A stretch of 7,442 nucleotides of DNA from Bacteroidota bacterium. Its GTDB lineage: Bacteria; Bacteroidota; Bacteroidia; Bacteroidales; GCA-2748055. The stretch lies in the NCBI GenBank assembly GCA_030642565.1, contig DAOWNM010000130.1, forward strand, positions 1 through 7,442. The letters are read 5' to 3'. Positions 1-6,143 of this stretch are shown piece by piece. Position numbers and translations under genes: made by a program. Each line of letters starts with the position of its first letter. Position 1 is the first letter of the stretch. A model generated the notes under the pieces. That model was not told where the DNA came from. It did no database searches and worked only from the letters and a program-made list of their open reading frames with translations.

Positions 1-1476
1 ATACATCCGGGCCGTTTTCCTGTCGCCTGTGCGGTAAGCCGCTTCCCCCAGCCAGAAGTAGGTACGGGCAGCAATAACAGGATCATAACCCGCATACTGA
101 ATAGAGACCTCCAGTGCATTCACTGCCTCACTGAATCGCAGATTCTTGTAGAGTTCGAGCCCCCGGTAAAAGGCCACCTTCTGGTAAGCCCGTTCGATAT
201 TTGCATCCTTCCTGCGAATTTTTTCCAGAGAGGTCATGGCCATGGAGTAGTTCCTTGTACCCAGGTAGGCGGTCACCAGGTAATTGTATGCCTCATCTGT
301 ATTATCTGCCACAGGGTAAGTTCTGATATAGAGCTCCAGTGCACGTATGGCTTCATTGAAAGGATTGTACGAGAGTTCGAATGTGACCTTGGCAAAATTA
401 AACAGAGCGTCCTGCTGTATTTTGGGATCAAAACTCATATTGGCCGCCTTGGAAAACGCGATCAGGGCTTTCTTCTTATCGCCACTCTTCAGATAACAGT
501 CGCCCAGGTGATAGAGTGCACTCTGTGCAATCTCCGTATTGCGGTAACTGATCCCTTCGAAAAGCGGAAGGGCATTCTCATACTCCTGATTGTTGTAATA
601 GGCAAAAGCCAGCTGATATCGGTCGTGTATGGTATAGGATTTCGAATTGGAACGGTAGGTTTCCAGGTAAGGAATGGCCTGCTTATAATCGTTCAACATG
701 AAGTGGGATTCCCCTATGATCTTGGCCACCTCTCCCAGCCTTCGCTCCGACACTGAATCCATCAACGGTGGAGCATATTTAATAACCTCTTTATACTTCT
801 TCTGCATAAAGAGGATCTGAGAAATATAGTAGGGTGCAATCCCACTGAAAAGCGGGTCGTCGTCGATCTCTCTGAATCCTTTCAATGCGGTCTCATAGTT
901 CCCGTCCACATAGTGAATATGGGAATAGTAATAGGTTGCCGGACCCGTGTAGTGCGTATCCCACTCCAGGATCTCATAGAAATTAACCCTTGCATTCTCA
1001 AAATCATTTCTTTTATAGAAACTGTATCCCTTCTTGAAATAGTACTCCGGCAACTTCTCCTTTCCGATCCTGTACCGGTCCACCCTGTTGTACCATGATA
1101 TGCTTTTTGCCCAGCTGTTCTTGTCATAAAAAAACTCAGCCAATCGAAAGGCTGCTTCATCAACATAGGGACTCCCTGGATATTCGGAAATAAAAGTGTG
1201 AACCAGGAACTCCGAATCATCATTTCTTAGCTCCACTGCCGACATAGCCATATAGAATGAGGCTTCGGCACGTATCTCGGATCTGGAACCGGGGTGGTCC
1301 GTCAGGAACTTACCGAGCACTCTGCGTGCAGCACCATATTTTTGATTTTCGTATAGTTCCAGCCCCTCAAGGTATTCATTGTCTCCATAATCATACACCG
1401 CACTCTTCTGACTGAAGGCCATAAATGAAGCCAGGAGGAATATGATAGATGTGATTCTCTTTTTCGAACGGATCAT
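1..1476 (-). CDS. Exported tetratricopeptide-repeat protein, C-terminus cut off by window edge
   Basis: The open frame runs from an ATG at 1476 to the window edge with no stop, giving 492 visible residues; the C-terminal part lies outside. Residues 1-23 look like a signal peptide: basic start (IRSKKR), hydrophobic core (IIFLLASFMA), then AFSQ, with cleavage probably just before Gln23. The protein is therefore likely periplasmic. The rest is helical and rich in TPR-like units with the usual small/aromatic spacing, for example around 35-60, 145-170, 285-310 (LAFAYYNNQEYENALPLF), 318-345 (ALYHLGDCYLKSGDKKKAL), 395-420, 435-460 and 470-490. TPR proteins are protein-binding scaffolds, so no enzymatic role is implied. 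No other ATG lies between the upstream region and 1476 in this frame, which fixes the start. It is divergent from the ftsE-like gene and shares a 134-bp promoter region with it. The specific partner is unknown. Confident as an exported TPR protein, not as to function. Confidence 0.88.
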   Translation of the reverse strand, partial: MIRSKKRITSIIFLLASFMAFSQKSAVYDYGDNEYLEGLELYENQKYGAARRVLGKFLTDHPGSRSEIRAEASFYMAMSAVELRNDDSEFLVHTFISEYPGSPYVDEAAFRLAEFFYDKNSWAKSISWYNRVDRYRIGKEKLPEYYFKKGYSFYKRNDFENARVNFYEILEWDTHYTGPATYYYSHIHYVDGNYETALKGFREIDDDPLFSGIAPYYISQILFMQKKYKEVIKYAPPLMDSVSERRLGEVAKIIGESHFMLNDYKQAIPYLETYRSNSKSYTIHDRYQLAFAYYNNQEYENALPLFEGISYRNTEIAQSALYHLGDCYLKSGDKKKALIAFSKAANMSFDPKIQQDALFNFAKVTFELSYNPFNEAIRALELYIRTYPVADNTDEAYNYLVTAYLGTRNYSMAMTSLEKIRRKDANIERAYQKVAFYRGLELYKNLRFSEAVNALEVSIQYAGYDPVIAARTYFWLGEAAYRTGDRKTARMY

Positions 1477-1610
1477 ATGTTTGAGATTAACTTGATAAAA
1501 GTACGAATATTCGAGCCTGCACATTTGGTGCTACTTCTTTTTAATTAACAGTCAACTGTTAATTTTTAGTATGATTTTAATTCTTAATTTAGCCGCATAA
1601 TTCAGATACT
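1477..1610. promoter_or_regulatory. Divergent intergenic region between TPR gene and ftsE-like gene
   Basis: This 134-bp AT-rich gap must hold the promoters of both divergent genes. On the plus strand TAATTTAG (1585-1592) is one base from the Bacteroidota -7 consensus TAnnTTTG and sits 18 bp before the ftsE start. On the minus strand TACTTTTA (1503-1496) is a similar near match, 19 bp before the TPR start. Neither has a clear TTG at the expected -33 spacing, so the promoter assignments are weak. There is no Shine-Dalgarno-like purine run before either ATG, which is common in this phylum. Confidence 0.4.
1543..1564. repeat. Perfect 10-bp-arm inverted repeat, candidate operator
   Basis: The arms are AATTAACAGT (1543-1552) and ACTGTTAATT (1555-1564), exact reverse complements separated by CA. 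The element lies in the middle of the divergent intergenic region, 46 bp before the ftsE start and 66 bp before the TPR start. The near-zero spacer favours a dimeric regulator site over an RNA hairpin, although a 9-bp stem with a 4-nt loop is possible. It is not followed by the GC-rich stem and T-run of a terminator. The regulator is unknown. Confidence 0.5.
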
Positions 1611-2324
1611 ATGGCGCTGGACAATGTTATTTCCCTTGAAAATGCGGTTATTGGAGTCAATGATCATATCATACTGGAGCAGGTGAATCTTTCGGTAGAG
1701 AAGGGTGAATTCGTCTATATTATCGGCAGGGTTGGAAGCGGCAAAACCAGTCTGATCAAGACCATTAACGCCGAGTTTCCACTAAAAGAGGGAACCGGTA
1801 TGGTTTCAGGATTCAGCCTGGAGAATCTGAAACGTAATGAGATTCCCATGCTCAGAAGAAAGCTGGGAATTGTCTTCCAGGACTTCAAACTGCTGAACGA
1901 CCGTACGGTGGACAGCAATCTGGAGTTTGCATTGAAAGCCACTGGTTGGAAAAACAAAACTGAGATCAACGATCGTATTGCAGAGGTCCTTGAGAAAGTT
2001 GATCTGGGATACAAAGGATACAAAATGCCACATCAGCTTTCGGGCGGCGAACAGCAACGCGTGGTGATTGCACGGGCACTCTTAAATGATCCCGAAATCA
2101 TTCTTGCCGATGAGCCAACAGGTAACCTGGATCCGGCCACCTCGGAAGATATCATGAATATCCTTTTGGAGATTTCCAAAAGCGGCAGAGCGGTTATGAT
2201 GGCTACCCATAACTACAACCTGATCAAGCGGTTCCCTTCAAGAACCCTGAAATGTGAGAATGAAAAACTCATGAGCGCCAACCTCTCTGAAGCTGATTTT
2301 GACAGGTTGATCCAGAATGCATAG
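1611..2324 (+). CDS. ftsE: FtsE-like ABC ATPase (cell division ATP-binding protein)
   Basis: A complete 237-residue ABC nucleotide-binding domain, the usual length for FtsE. Visible motifs are Walker [10 protein letters not shown] (39-47), Q-loop Gln90 in VFQDFKLL, signature LSGGEQQR (143-150), Walker B IILADEP with Glu168, D-loop NLD (172-174) and switch His200 in ATHN. In other bacteria FtsE pairs with the membrane protein FtsX and couples ATP hydrolysis to activation of septal peptidoglycan hydrolases at the divisome. The FQDFKLL stretch and overall size fit FtsE better than LolD or MacB-type ATPases, but these relatives are close and no transporter partner is in view. ftsX is not adjacent: the next gene is convergent. 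To my knowledge separated ftsE and ftsX genes are common in Bacteroidota. The ATG at 1611 leaves ten residues before the conserved first strand. All catalytic residues are intact. Confidence 0.78.
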   Translation: MALDNVISLENAVIGVNDHIILEQVNLSVEKGEFVYIIGRVGSGKTSLIKTINAEFPLKEGTGMVSGFSLENLKRNEIPMLRRKLGIVFQDFKLLNDRTVDSNLEFALKATGWKNKTEINDRIAEVLEKVDLGYKGYKMPHQLSGGEQQRVVIARALLNDPEIILADEPTGNLDPATSEDIMNILLEISKSGRAVMMATHNYNLIKRFPSRTLKCENEKLMSANLSEADFDRLIQNA

Positions 2325-2348
2325 CAGGTTGATTCCCGGCAGTGCAGG

Positions 2349-3236
2349 TCAGAATTCTATTTTAAATTCCTTTTTTAGAAGTTGCAGATCATCCTTGAAA
2401 TAATGCATCGCCATTTTTATATCTTCTTTCGATAGTGGCACAACGCTTTGTACCTTCCGATTAGCCTCATGTAGTTTATCGACCACTCCCGACCTCATTA
2501 TCAAATTCTTAACAGGACGGGGAGTTAACTTGCGTATGAATCTTCTGGGGAGATTGTCTCTGTCCATGAAGAGTTTTTCCAGTCGCATGTTTTTTGGCAC
2601 AGCAGCCGCATTGACCTTATCAACTTCACCTTCATAATCAGGGAGATTCAAAAAAGAGAATAACTCCCAGGAGAATTTTTGCAGATCATCCTTAAGATCA
2701 CTCATTTTAAGCAGTAGTAACTGTTGCCGGGGAAATACCGAGGTCCATTTACTCAGGTGTTCATAATAGAGACTGCCATAAAAGTGGCCCATATTGTTAC
2801 GCTTTACTATATCGGATTCCCTGGTGATCTCCTTTTCCACTTCCATGGAATCAAGAAATGAGGCATAAGCGTTATGATGCCCAAAGTTCACCGAATAGTT
2901 ATAGGAAGAGTAAGCCCTTGCTACCGGATCCCTCAACATCACAATAATCTTCATGTCCGGATTGTATGCAAAGATACGTGAAATGGCATCGTGGTCCATC
3001 AACAGATAGGTATCGGCCGAGGCAATGACAGGCATGCAGTTGCATTTCCTGAAAAATGAATGGTAGTATTTTTCACCCTTTCTATAATGTTCATCTATGG
3101 AGAAAAAGGGAACTTCCTTGATGTATGAAAAACATACATCGTTGTGTGCTTTCAGGTAGGAATAAAGAGTGGTTGTACCGGACCTGCCAGCACCTATGAT
3201 CAATGTATTCACCTTGATACCACCCTGACCTGTCAT
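2349..3236 (-). CDS. PAPS-dependent-type sulfotransferase
   Basis: A 295-residue sulfotransferase-fold protein. Near the N-terminus GAGRSGTTTLYSYL (15-28) matches the P-loop-like 5'-phosphosulfate-binding loop. RDPVARAYSSY (102-112) matches the 3'-phosphate-binding motif, with the expected Arg102 and Ser110. These two sites bind 3'-phosphoadenylyl sulfate, and the enzyme would move the sulfuryl group to a hydroxyl or amine, most plausibly on a glycan or lipid given its neighbours. No signal peptide or membrane segment is evident, consistent with use of cytoplasmic PAPS. The ATG at 3236 overlaps the stop of the deacetylase gene in an ATGA (4 bp), which suggests translational coupling. No sulfate-activation genes (cysD, cysN, cysC) are in the window. 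It is the last gene of the minus-strand series and converges on ftsE with 24 bp between. The acceptor is unknown. Confidence 0.85.
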   Translation of the reverse strand: MTGQGGIKVNTLIIGAGRSGTTTLYSYLKAHNDVCFSYIKEVPFFSIDEHYRKGEKYYHSFFRKCNCMPVIASADTYLLMDHDAISRIFAYNPDMKIIVMLRDPVARAYSSYNYSVNFGHHNAYASFLDSMEVEKEITRESDIVKRNNMGHFYGSLYYEHLSKWTSVFPRQQLLLLKMSDLKDDLQKFSWELFSFLNLPDYEGEVDKVNAAAVPKNMRLEKLFMDRDNLPRRFIRKLTPRPVKNLIMRSGVVDKLHEANRKVQSVVPLSKEDIKMAMHYFKDDLQLLKKEFKIEF

Positions 3237-4258
3237 CGCACATGATTTATATTACCACGGGAAACCCTGTTTTTCCCGACTATTTTCCGAATTCGCCTTC
3301 TGTTCAATTCTCCCCTCAGTATTTTTTTTGCATCCAGCCCCGCCAATTCCATGGGCACGCGCTGAAAGTATCCCGGCCACTGATCCTCCTTCAATCCTGC
3401 CGCACCAAATCCGGCATCAATGATCCCACTCCTGAATAACTCTTCAATAGTATCATCCTGCACTCCGTAGTCGGTAAACGGAAAGGAAAAATATTTATAG
3501 TCCAGTCCTAACCTGCTTTGCAAATCATCAGTACTTTGACGAATATGATCGATGGTTGCATGGGCAGACAGCAATGAATAAAGCGGGTGATCGTAACCAT
3601 GTGAACCAAATTCAAATCCTTTCTCCTTCATTTCAGTAATTTGATGTGACGAGAGATACACCGGATTTCTGGATTGATACTCATCAAAGGAGTAATTCCA
3701 TAGCTCAGCTACCTGGTCAGTTAGTTCGCGTTCAATATAAGATACAGTCAGCAGCCGCTTCCCGAGTTCCGAAACATTGCATTGAAGGATCCTTGCAACT
3801 TGTTCTTTTTCAGCAACTGATTTGTCAGGAAGTAGTTCCAGCAACAGACTCACCTTAAACCTGAAAAACAAAGCCTTATTATCGATGAAAGCGTTGTTCA
3901 GAAAAAAGGCAGCTGGAATGCTTTTCTTTAAAAGTACTGGCATGATCTCTTCATGGCACTGTATCAGTCCATCGTCGAAACTCAATACCATTGGAGGTCT
4001 CTGAGTATTTCTACGTATCTTCCCTTCAATGAATTCACTCATTTTGACCGGCTCAAAATGTTCCACGAGGCAATCCAGATCATCTTCAAATTGTTCTGTA
4101 TTGCGTATGGAATAGAGGTGCTTAGTGTGAAGAAGGAGCTGATTTGAGACCGCGTGATAAAATGGAAAGATCACATCTAATCCGGTGCGACTGATATGTT
4201 TCCCGATGTTGACAGGTCCCGGAAGCAGAGCTGCAATATGTTTAATCAGGTCTGACAC
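3233..4258 (-). CDS. NodB-type polysaccharide deacetylase (CE4 family), GTG start
   Basis: A 341-residue polysaccharide deacetylase. Residues 29-38 (VIFPFYHAVS) are the first strand seen in the YHxV-type subgroup. LSFDDG (92-97) is NodB motif 1, with Asp95 as catalytic base and Asp96 as metal ligand. SHGYDHP (219-225) is motif 2, with metal ligands His220 and His224. FSFPFTDYG (257-265) stands in for motif 3, with a non-canonical sequence. The spacing between motifs 1 and 2 is about 120 residues, longer than the roughly 50 of compact members, because of a helical insertion near 128-200. These enzymes remove acetyl groups from N-acetylated or O-acetylated sugars. No signal peptide is seen, so it probably acts in the cytoplasm on a precursor. 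The start is GTG at 4258: an in-frame TAA lies two codons upstream and there is no ATG before residue 73. The gene overlaps the upstream acyltransferase by 17 bp and the sulfotransferase by 4 bp. Confidence 0.85.
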   Translation of the reverse strand: MSDLIKHIAALLPGPVNIGKHISRTGLDVIFPFYHAVSNQLLLHTKHLYSIRNTEQFEDDLDCLVEHFEPVKMSEFIEGKIRRNTQRPPMVLSFDDGLIQCHEEIMPVLLKKSIPAAFFLNNAFIDNKALFFRFKVSLLLELLPDKSVAEKEQVARILQCNVSELGKRLLTVSYIERELTDQVAELWNYSFDEYQSRNPVYLSSHQITEMKEKGFEFGSHGYDHPLYSLLSAHATIDHIRQSTDDLQSRLGLDYKYFSFPFTDYGVQDDTIEELFRSGIIDAGFGAAGLKEDQWPGYFQRVPMELAGLDAKKILRGELNRRRIRKIVGKNRVSRGNINHVR

Positions 4259-5189
4259 TTCTTACTTTCTGAATAAATTTTCCTATTGCATTATTAAATC
4301 TGATACGTTGATAATATTGTGGTTGTGCTCCAAAACCACTAAAAAACCGGGCGACGGATGAAATATTGGATCCCTCAAAGTCCAGGTACAACCCTTTTCC
4401 TGAATTGAGTTGGAGGACCTTATCGATCACATAGAACATCCCACTATTCTTCTTCCCCTCTTCTGTGGATACGGAGAGCAGGTAATGCACCCGTTTATTG
4501 CCGAAGGCAAATATAGCACCGGCGTGGAGATCTGACCCCTGTTTTACTCCATATGCCTTCACGTTTCCTGCTTCCTGCATCTCTGAAAACATATTTATCA
4601 GCAAGCGGTAGTGCTCATCAGGTTGCTTTATATGATCGTATTGCTTCTTCAGAAGCACCAACTCTCTGATACTGATATCCTCAGAAAATTCGAGGTCCGA
4701 ATGATGTGCTTTTCGCACATTTCTCTTGCAATTGCTTGTGTATGCCTGCGTAAGTTCCTCATAAGGAGAACTCATCTGCAGTGTGTAATTGGTATTGTCT
4801 GTAACTTCGAATCCCTGTTGCTCACCAAGCAGGTTGCCCTCATTAAAAGCATAATCCCCAAATTTAAATTTTTCGTTCAGTGCATCGAGGAACAGTCTTA
4901 AAACTTTACCATCCACCAGATTTTCTGAATAAACTCCAAGTTGTTGACAGAACCTGGGCTGATAGATGTATTTGAATCCAAACTTAAGACGGAATGCAAC
5001 AGGCATAACAAATTCATAATCCTGCAGGATGAATGCCCCCCAATTTTCAGCACAAGAATCCAGGTACCAGCTTTGTGCATATACTGTCTCAAATCCGGAT
5101 GAAGCAATGACCCGGTTCCAATGCTCGTTATCGATCTGTCCTCTGTGAAGGTATTTGATCATACTCTGTTTGTGGGTCCCCTCCTTCAT
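4242..5189 (-). CDS. FemAB/GNAT-like acyltransferase, paralogue B
   Basis: A 315-residue protein of the GNAT_6/FemAB-like type, whose members transfer acyl or aminoacyl groups to amines of cell-wall or exopolysaccharide precursors. Visible conserved blocks are FVMPV (60-64), YQP (76-78), QQLGV (82-86), a basic segment KRNVRK (155-160), FAF (227-229) and the family-typical LDFEGSNISSVARFF (269-283) followed by GFGA (285-288). It aligns without gaps to the next gene upstream over 305 positions, with about 42% identity by hand count. No signal peptide or membrane segment is visible. The ATG at 5189 directly follows the TAG of the upstream paralogue with no gap. A second in-frame ATG (codon 10, 5162) is an alternative start. 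An AAGGAGG lies in between, 17 nt before that second ATG, which is too far to decide. The donor, acceptor and exact chemistry are not readable from sequence. Base composition is visibly more AT-rich than in its paralogue. Confidence 0.75.
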   Translation of the reverse strand: MKEGTHKQSMIKYLHRGQIDNEHWNRVIASSGFETVYAQSWYLDSCAENWGAFILQDYEFVMPVAFRLKFGFKYIYQPRFCQQLGVYSENLVDGKVLRLFLDALNEKFKFGDYAFNEGNLLGEQQGFEVTDNTNYTLQMSSPYEELTQAYTSNCKRNVRKAHHSDLEFSEDISIRELVLLKKQYDHIKQPDEHYRLLINMFSEMQEAGNVKAYGVKQGSDLHAGAIFAFGNKRVHYLLSVSTEEGKKNSGMFYVIDKVLQLNSGKGLYLDFEGSNISSVARFFSGFGAQPQYYQRIRFNNAIGKFIQKVRSVRPD

Positions 5190-6107
5190 CTATCGCAACT
5201 TTTTAAGTGTGGCCGGCAATCGATTGAAACTGACCCCCTGGTAAATTTCAGGATGCGCTCCAAATCCGCCAAAAAAGCGTGCCACCGATGGAATATTTGA
5301 ACCCTCGAAATCGAGGATCACTCCCGAACCTGCGTGATCACTGATAAAGGCATCAATGATCCGGAACATTCCTCTTCGCTCTTTTCCCTCCTGGCTGGAG
5401 GCTGAAAGCAGGTAGATCGCCCTGGTGCTACTGAATGCAAAAAAAGCTGCAGCAGTGATCTCTCTGCCTGTCCGGATGGCATAGATTTTTCCTGCACCCC
5501 TCTGCTGGATGGTCTCAAACAGGTTTACCAGCCACCGGTAATCCTCTTCGGACCGTTTGATCATATCATTCTCCCTCTTCAGCCTGACCAGCTCATCCAC
5601 AGGCAGGTTTTTTTCTACCAGGTCGGAAAACTCAATGGATTTCCTGATGTTTCTTTTGGCATTGGTCGAGAAACCTCTGTAATGGGAATCATAATCCTGA
5701 TTCAGTCTCATCACATAATTGGACTTATCCTCCACAACAAAGGGATTCTCTTCCCCAACCAGGTTCTTTGCATTGAAATTCATGCCTGCAAACCTGTATG
5801 TTTTATAGAGGATGCGGAGCATCTTACGGATCAGCTCAGGATCCACATACTCCCTGCTGAAGACACCCAACTGCTGGGTGTAAAAAGGCTGGTACATATA
5901 TTTCATACCTGCCTTCTTCTTCCATACAACCGGCATCACAAACCGGTAATCATCCACCACCAGGGCCGACCAGTTTTCTGATACCGCATCAAGGTACCAG
6001 CAATAGGGATAGATGGTCTCTGCAGGTGACCCGGCGATCAGCCGGTCCCACTTCTCCACCTGAATCTCTTTCCTCTTTAAAAAATCTATTTTCAACCTCT
6101 TATCCAT
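5190..6107 (-). CDS. FemAB/GNAT-like acyltransferase, paralogue A
   Basis: A 305-residue member of the same family as its downstream neighbour. The shared blocks are FVMPV (56-60), YQP (72-74), QQLGV (78-82), KRNIRK (151-156), FAF (223-225), LDFEGSNIPSVARFF (265-279) and GFGA (281-284). Relatives occur in exopolysaccharide and cell-envelope loci, often beside polysaccharide deacetylases, where they are thought to acylate or aminoacylate glycan precursors. No signal peptide is visible. I start it at the ATG at 6107 rather than the TTG one codon earlier, because a purine-rich AAGGAA sits 8 nt before the ATG. It lies 36 bp after the mutS2 stop on the same strand and abuts paralogue B (TAG then ATG), so the two copies are probably expressed together and equally. 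Substrates are unknown. The call is solid for the family and weak for the reaction. Confidence 0.75.
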   Translation of the reverse strand: MDKRLKIDFLKRKEIQVEKWDRLIAGSPAETIYPYCWYLDAVSENWSALVVDDYRFVMPVVWKKKAGMKYMYQPFYTQQLGVFSREYVDPELIRKMLRILYKTYRFAGMNFNAKNLVGEENPFVVEDKSNYVMRLNQDYDSHYRGFSTNAKRNIRKSIEFSDLVEKNLPVDELVRLKRENDMIKRSEEDYRWLVNLFETIQQRGAGKIYAIRTGREITAAAFFAFSSTRAIYLLSASSQEGKERRGMFRIIDAFISDHAGSGVILDFEGSNIPSVARFFGGFGAHPEIYQGVSFNRLPATLKKLR

Positions 6108-6114
6108 CAACTAT

Positions 6115-6120
6115 TTCCTT
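6115..6120 (-). promoter_or_regulatory. Probable ribosome binding site of acyltransferase paralogue A
   Basis: The transcript reads AAGGAA eight nucleotides before the ATG at 6107. It supports that ATG over the TTG directly in front of it. It lies at the end of a purine-rich tract with two GGGAAAAA units (within 6115-6135). Many Bacteroidota genes do not depend on such sites, so weight is limited. Confidence 0.35.
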
Positions 6121-6143
6121 TTTCCCTTTTTCCCCAGGCACTA

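Noticed and set aside
882..1223. A 113-codon open frame on the minus strand
   Set aside because: It overlaps the TPR gene in another frame, has no recognisable motif and an unlikely composition, while the TPR frame is continuous and full of repeat signatures.
1715..2057. Two open frames antisense to the ftsE-like gene
   Set aside because: They lie entirely within a gene with all ABC ATPase motifs and show no motifs of their own.
2352..2376. Weak hairpin (GAATT/AATTC) followed by six T, as a terminator for ftsE
   Set aside because: The stem is only five AT-rich pairs with an eight-base loop, and it lies inside the sulfotransferase coding end; too weak to call.
3242..4147. Several plus-strand open frames of 60-70 codons within the deacetylase gene
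   Set aside because: All are antisense shadows of a gene with intact catalytic motifs.
6108..6110. TTG as start of acyltransferase paralogue A
   Set aside because: The ATG immediately after it is better spaced from the AAGGAA site and is the preferred codon.
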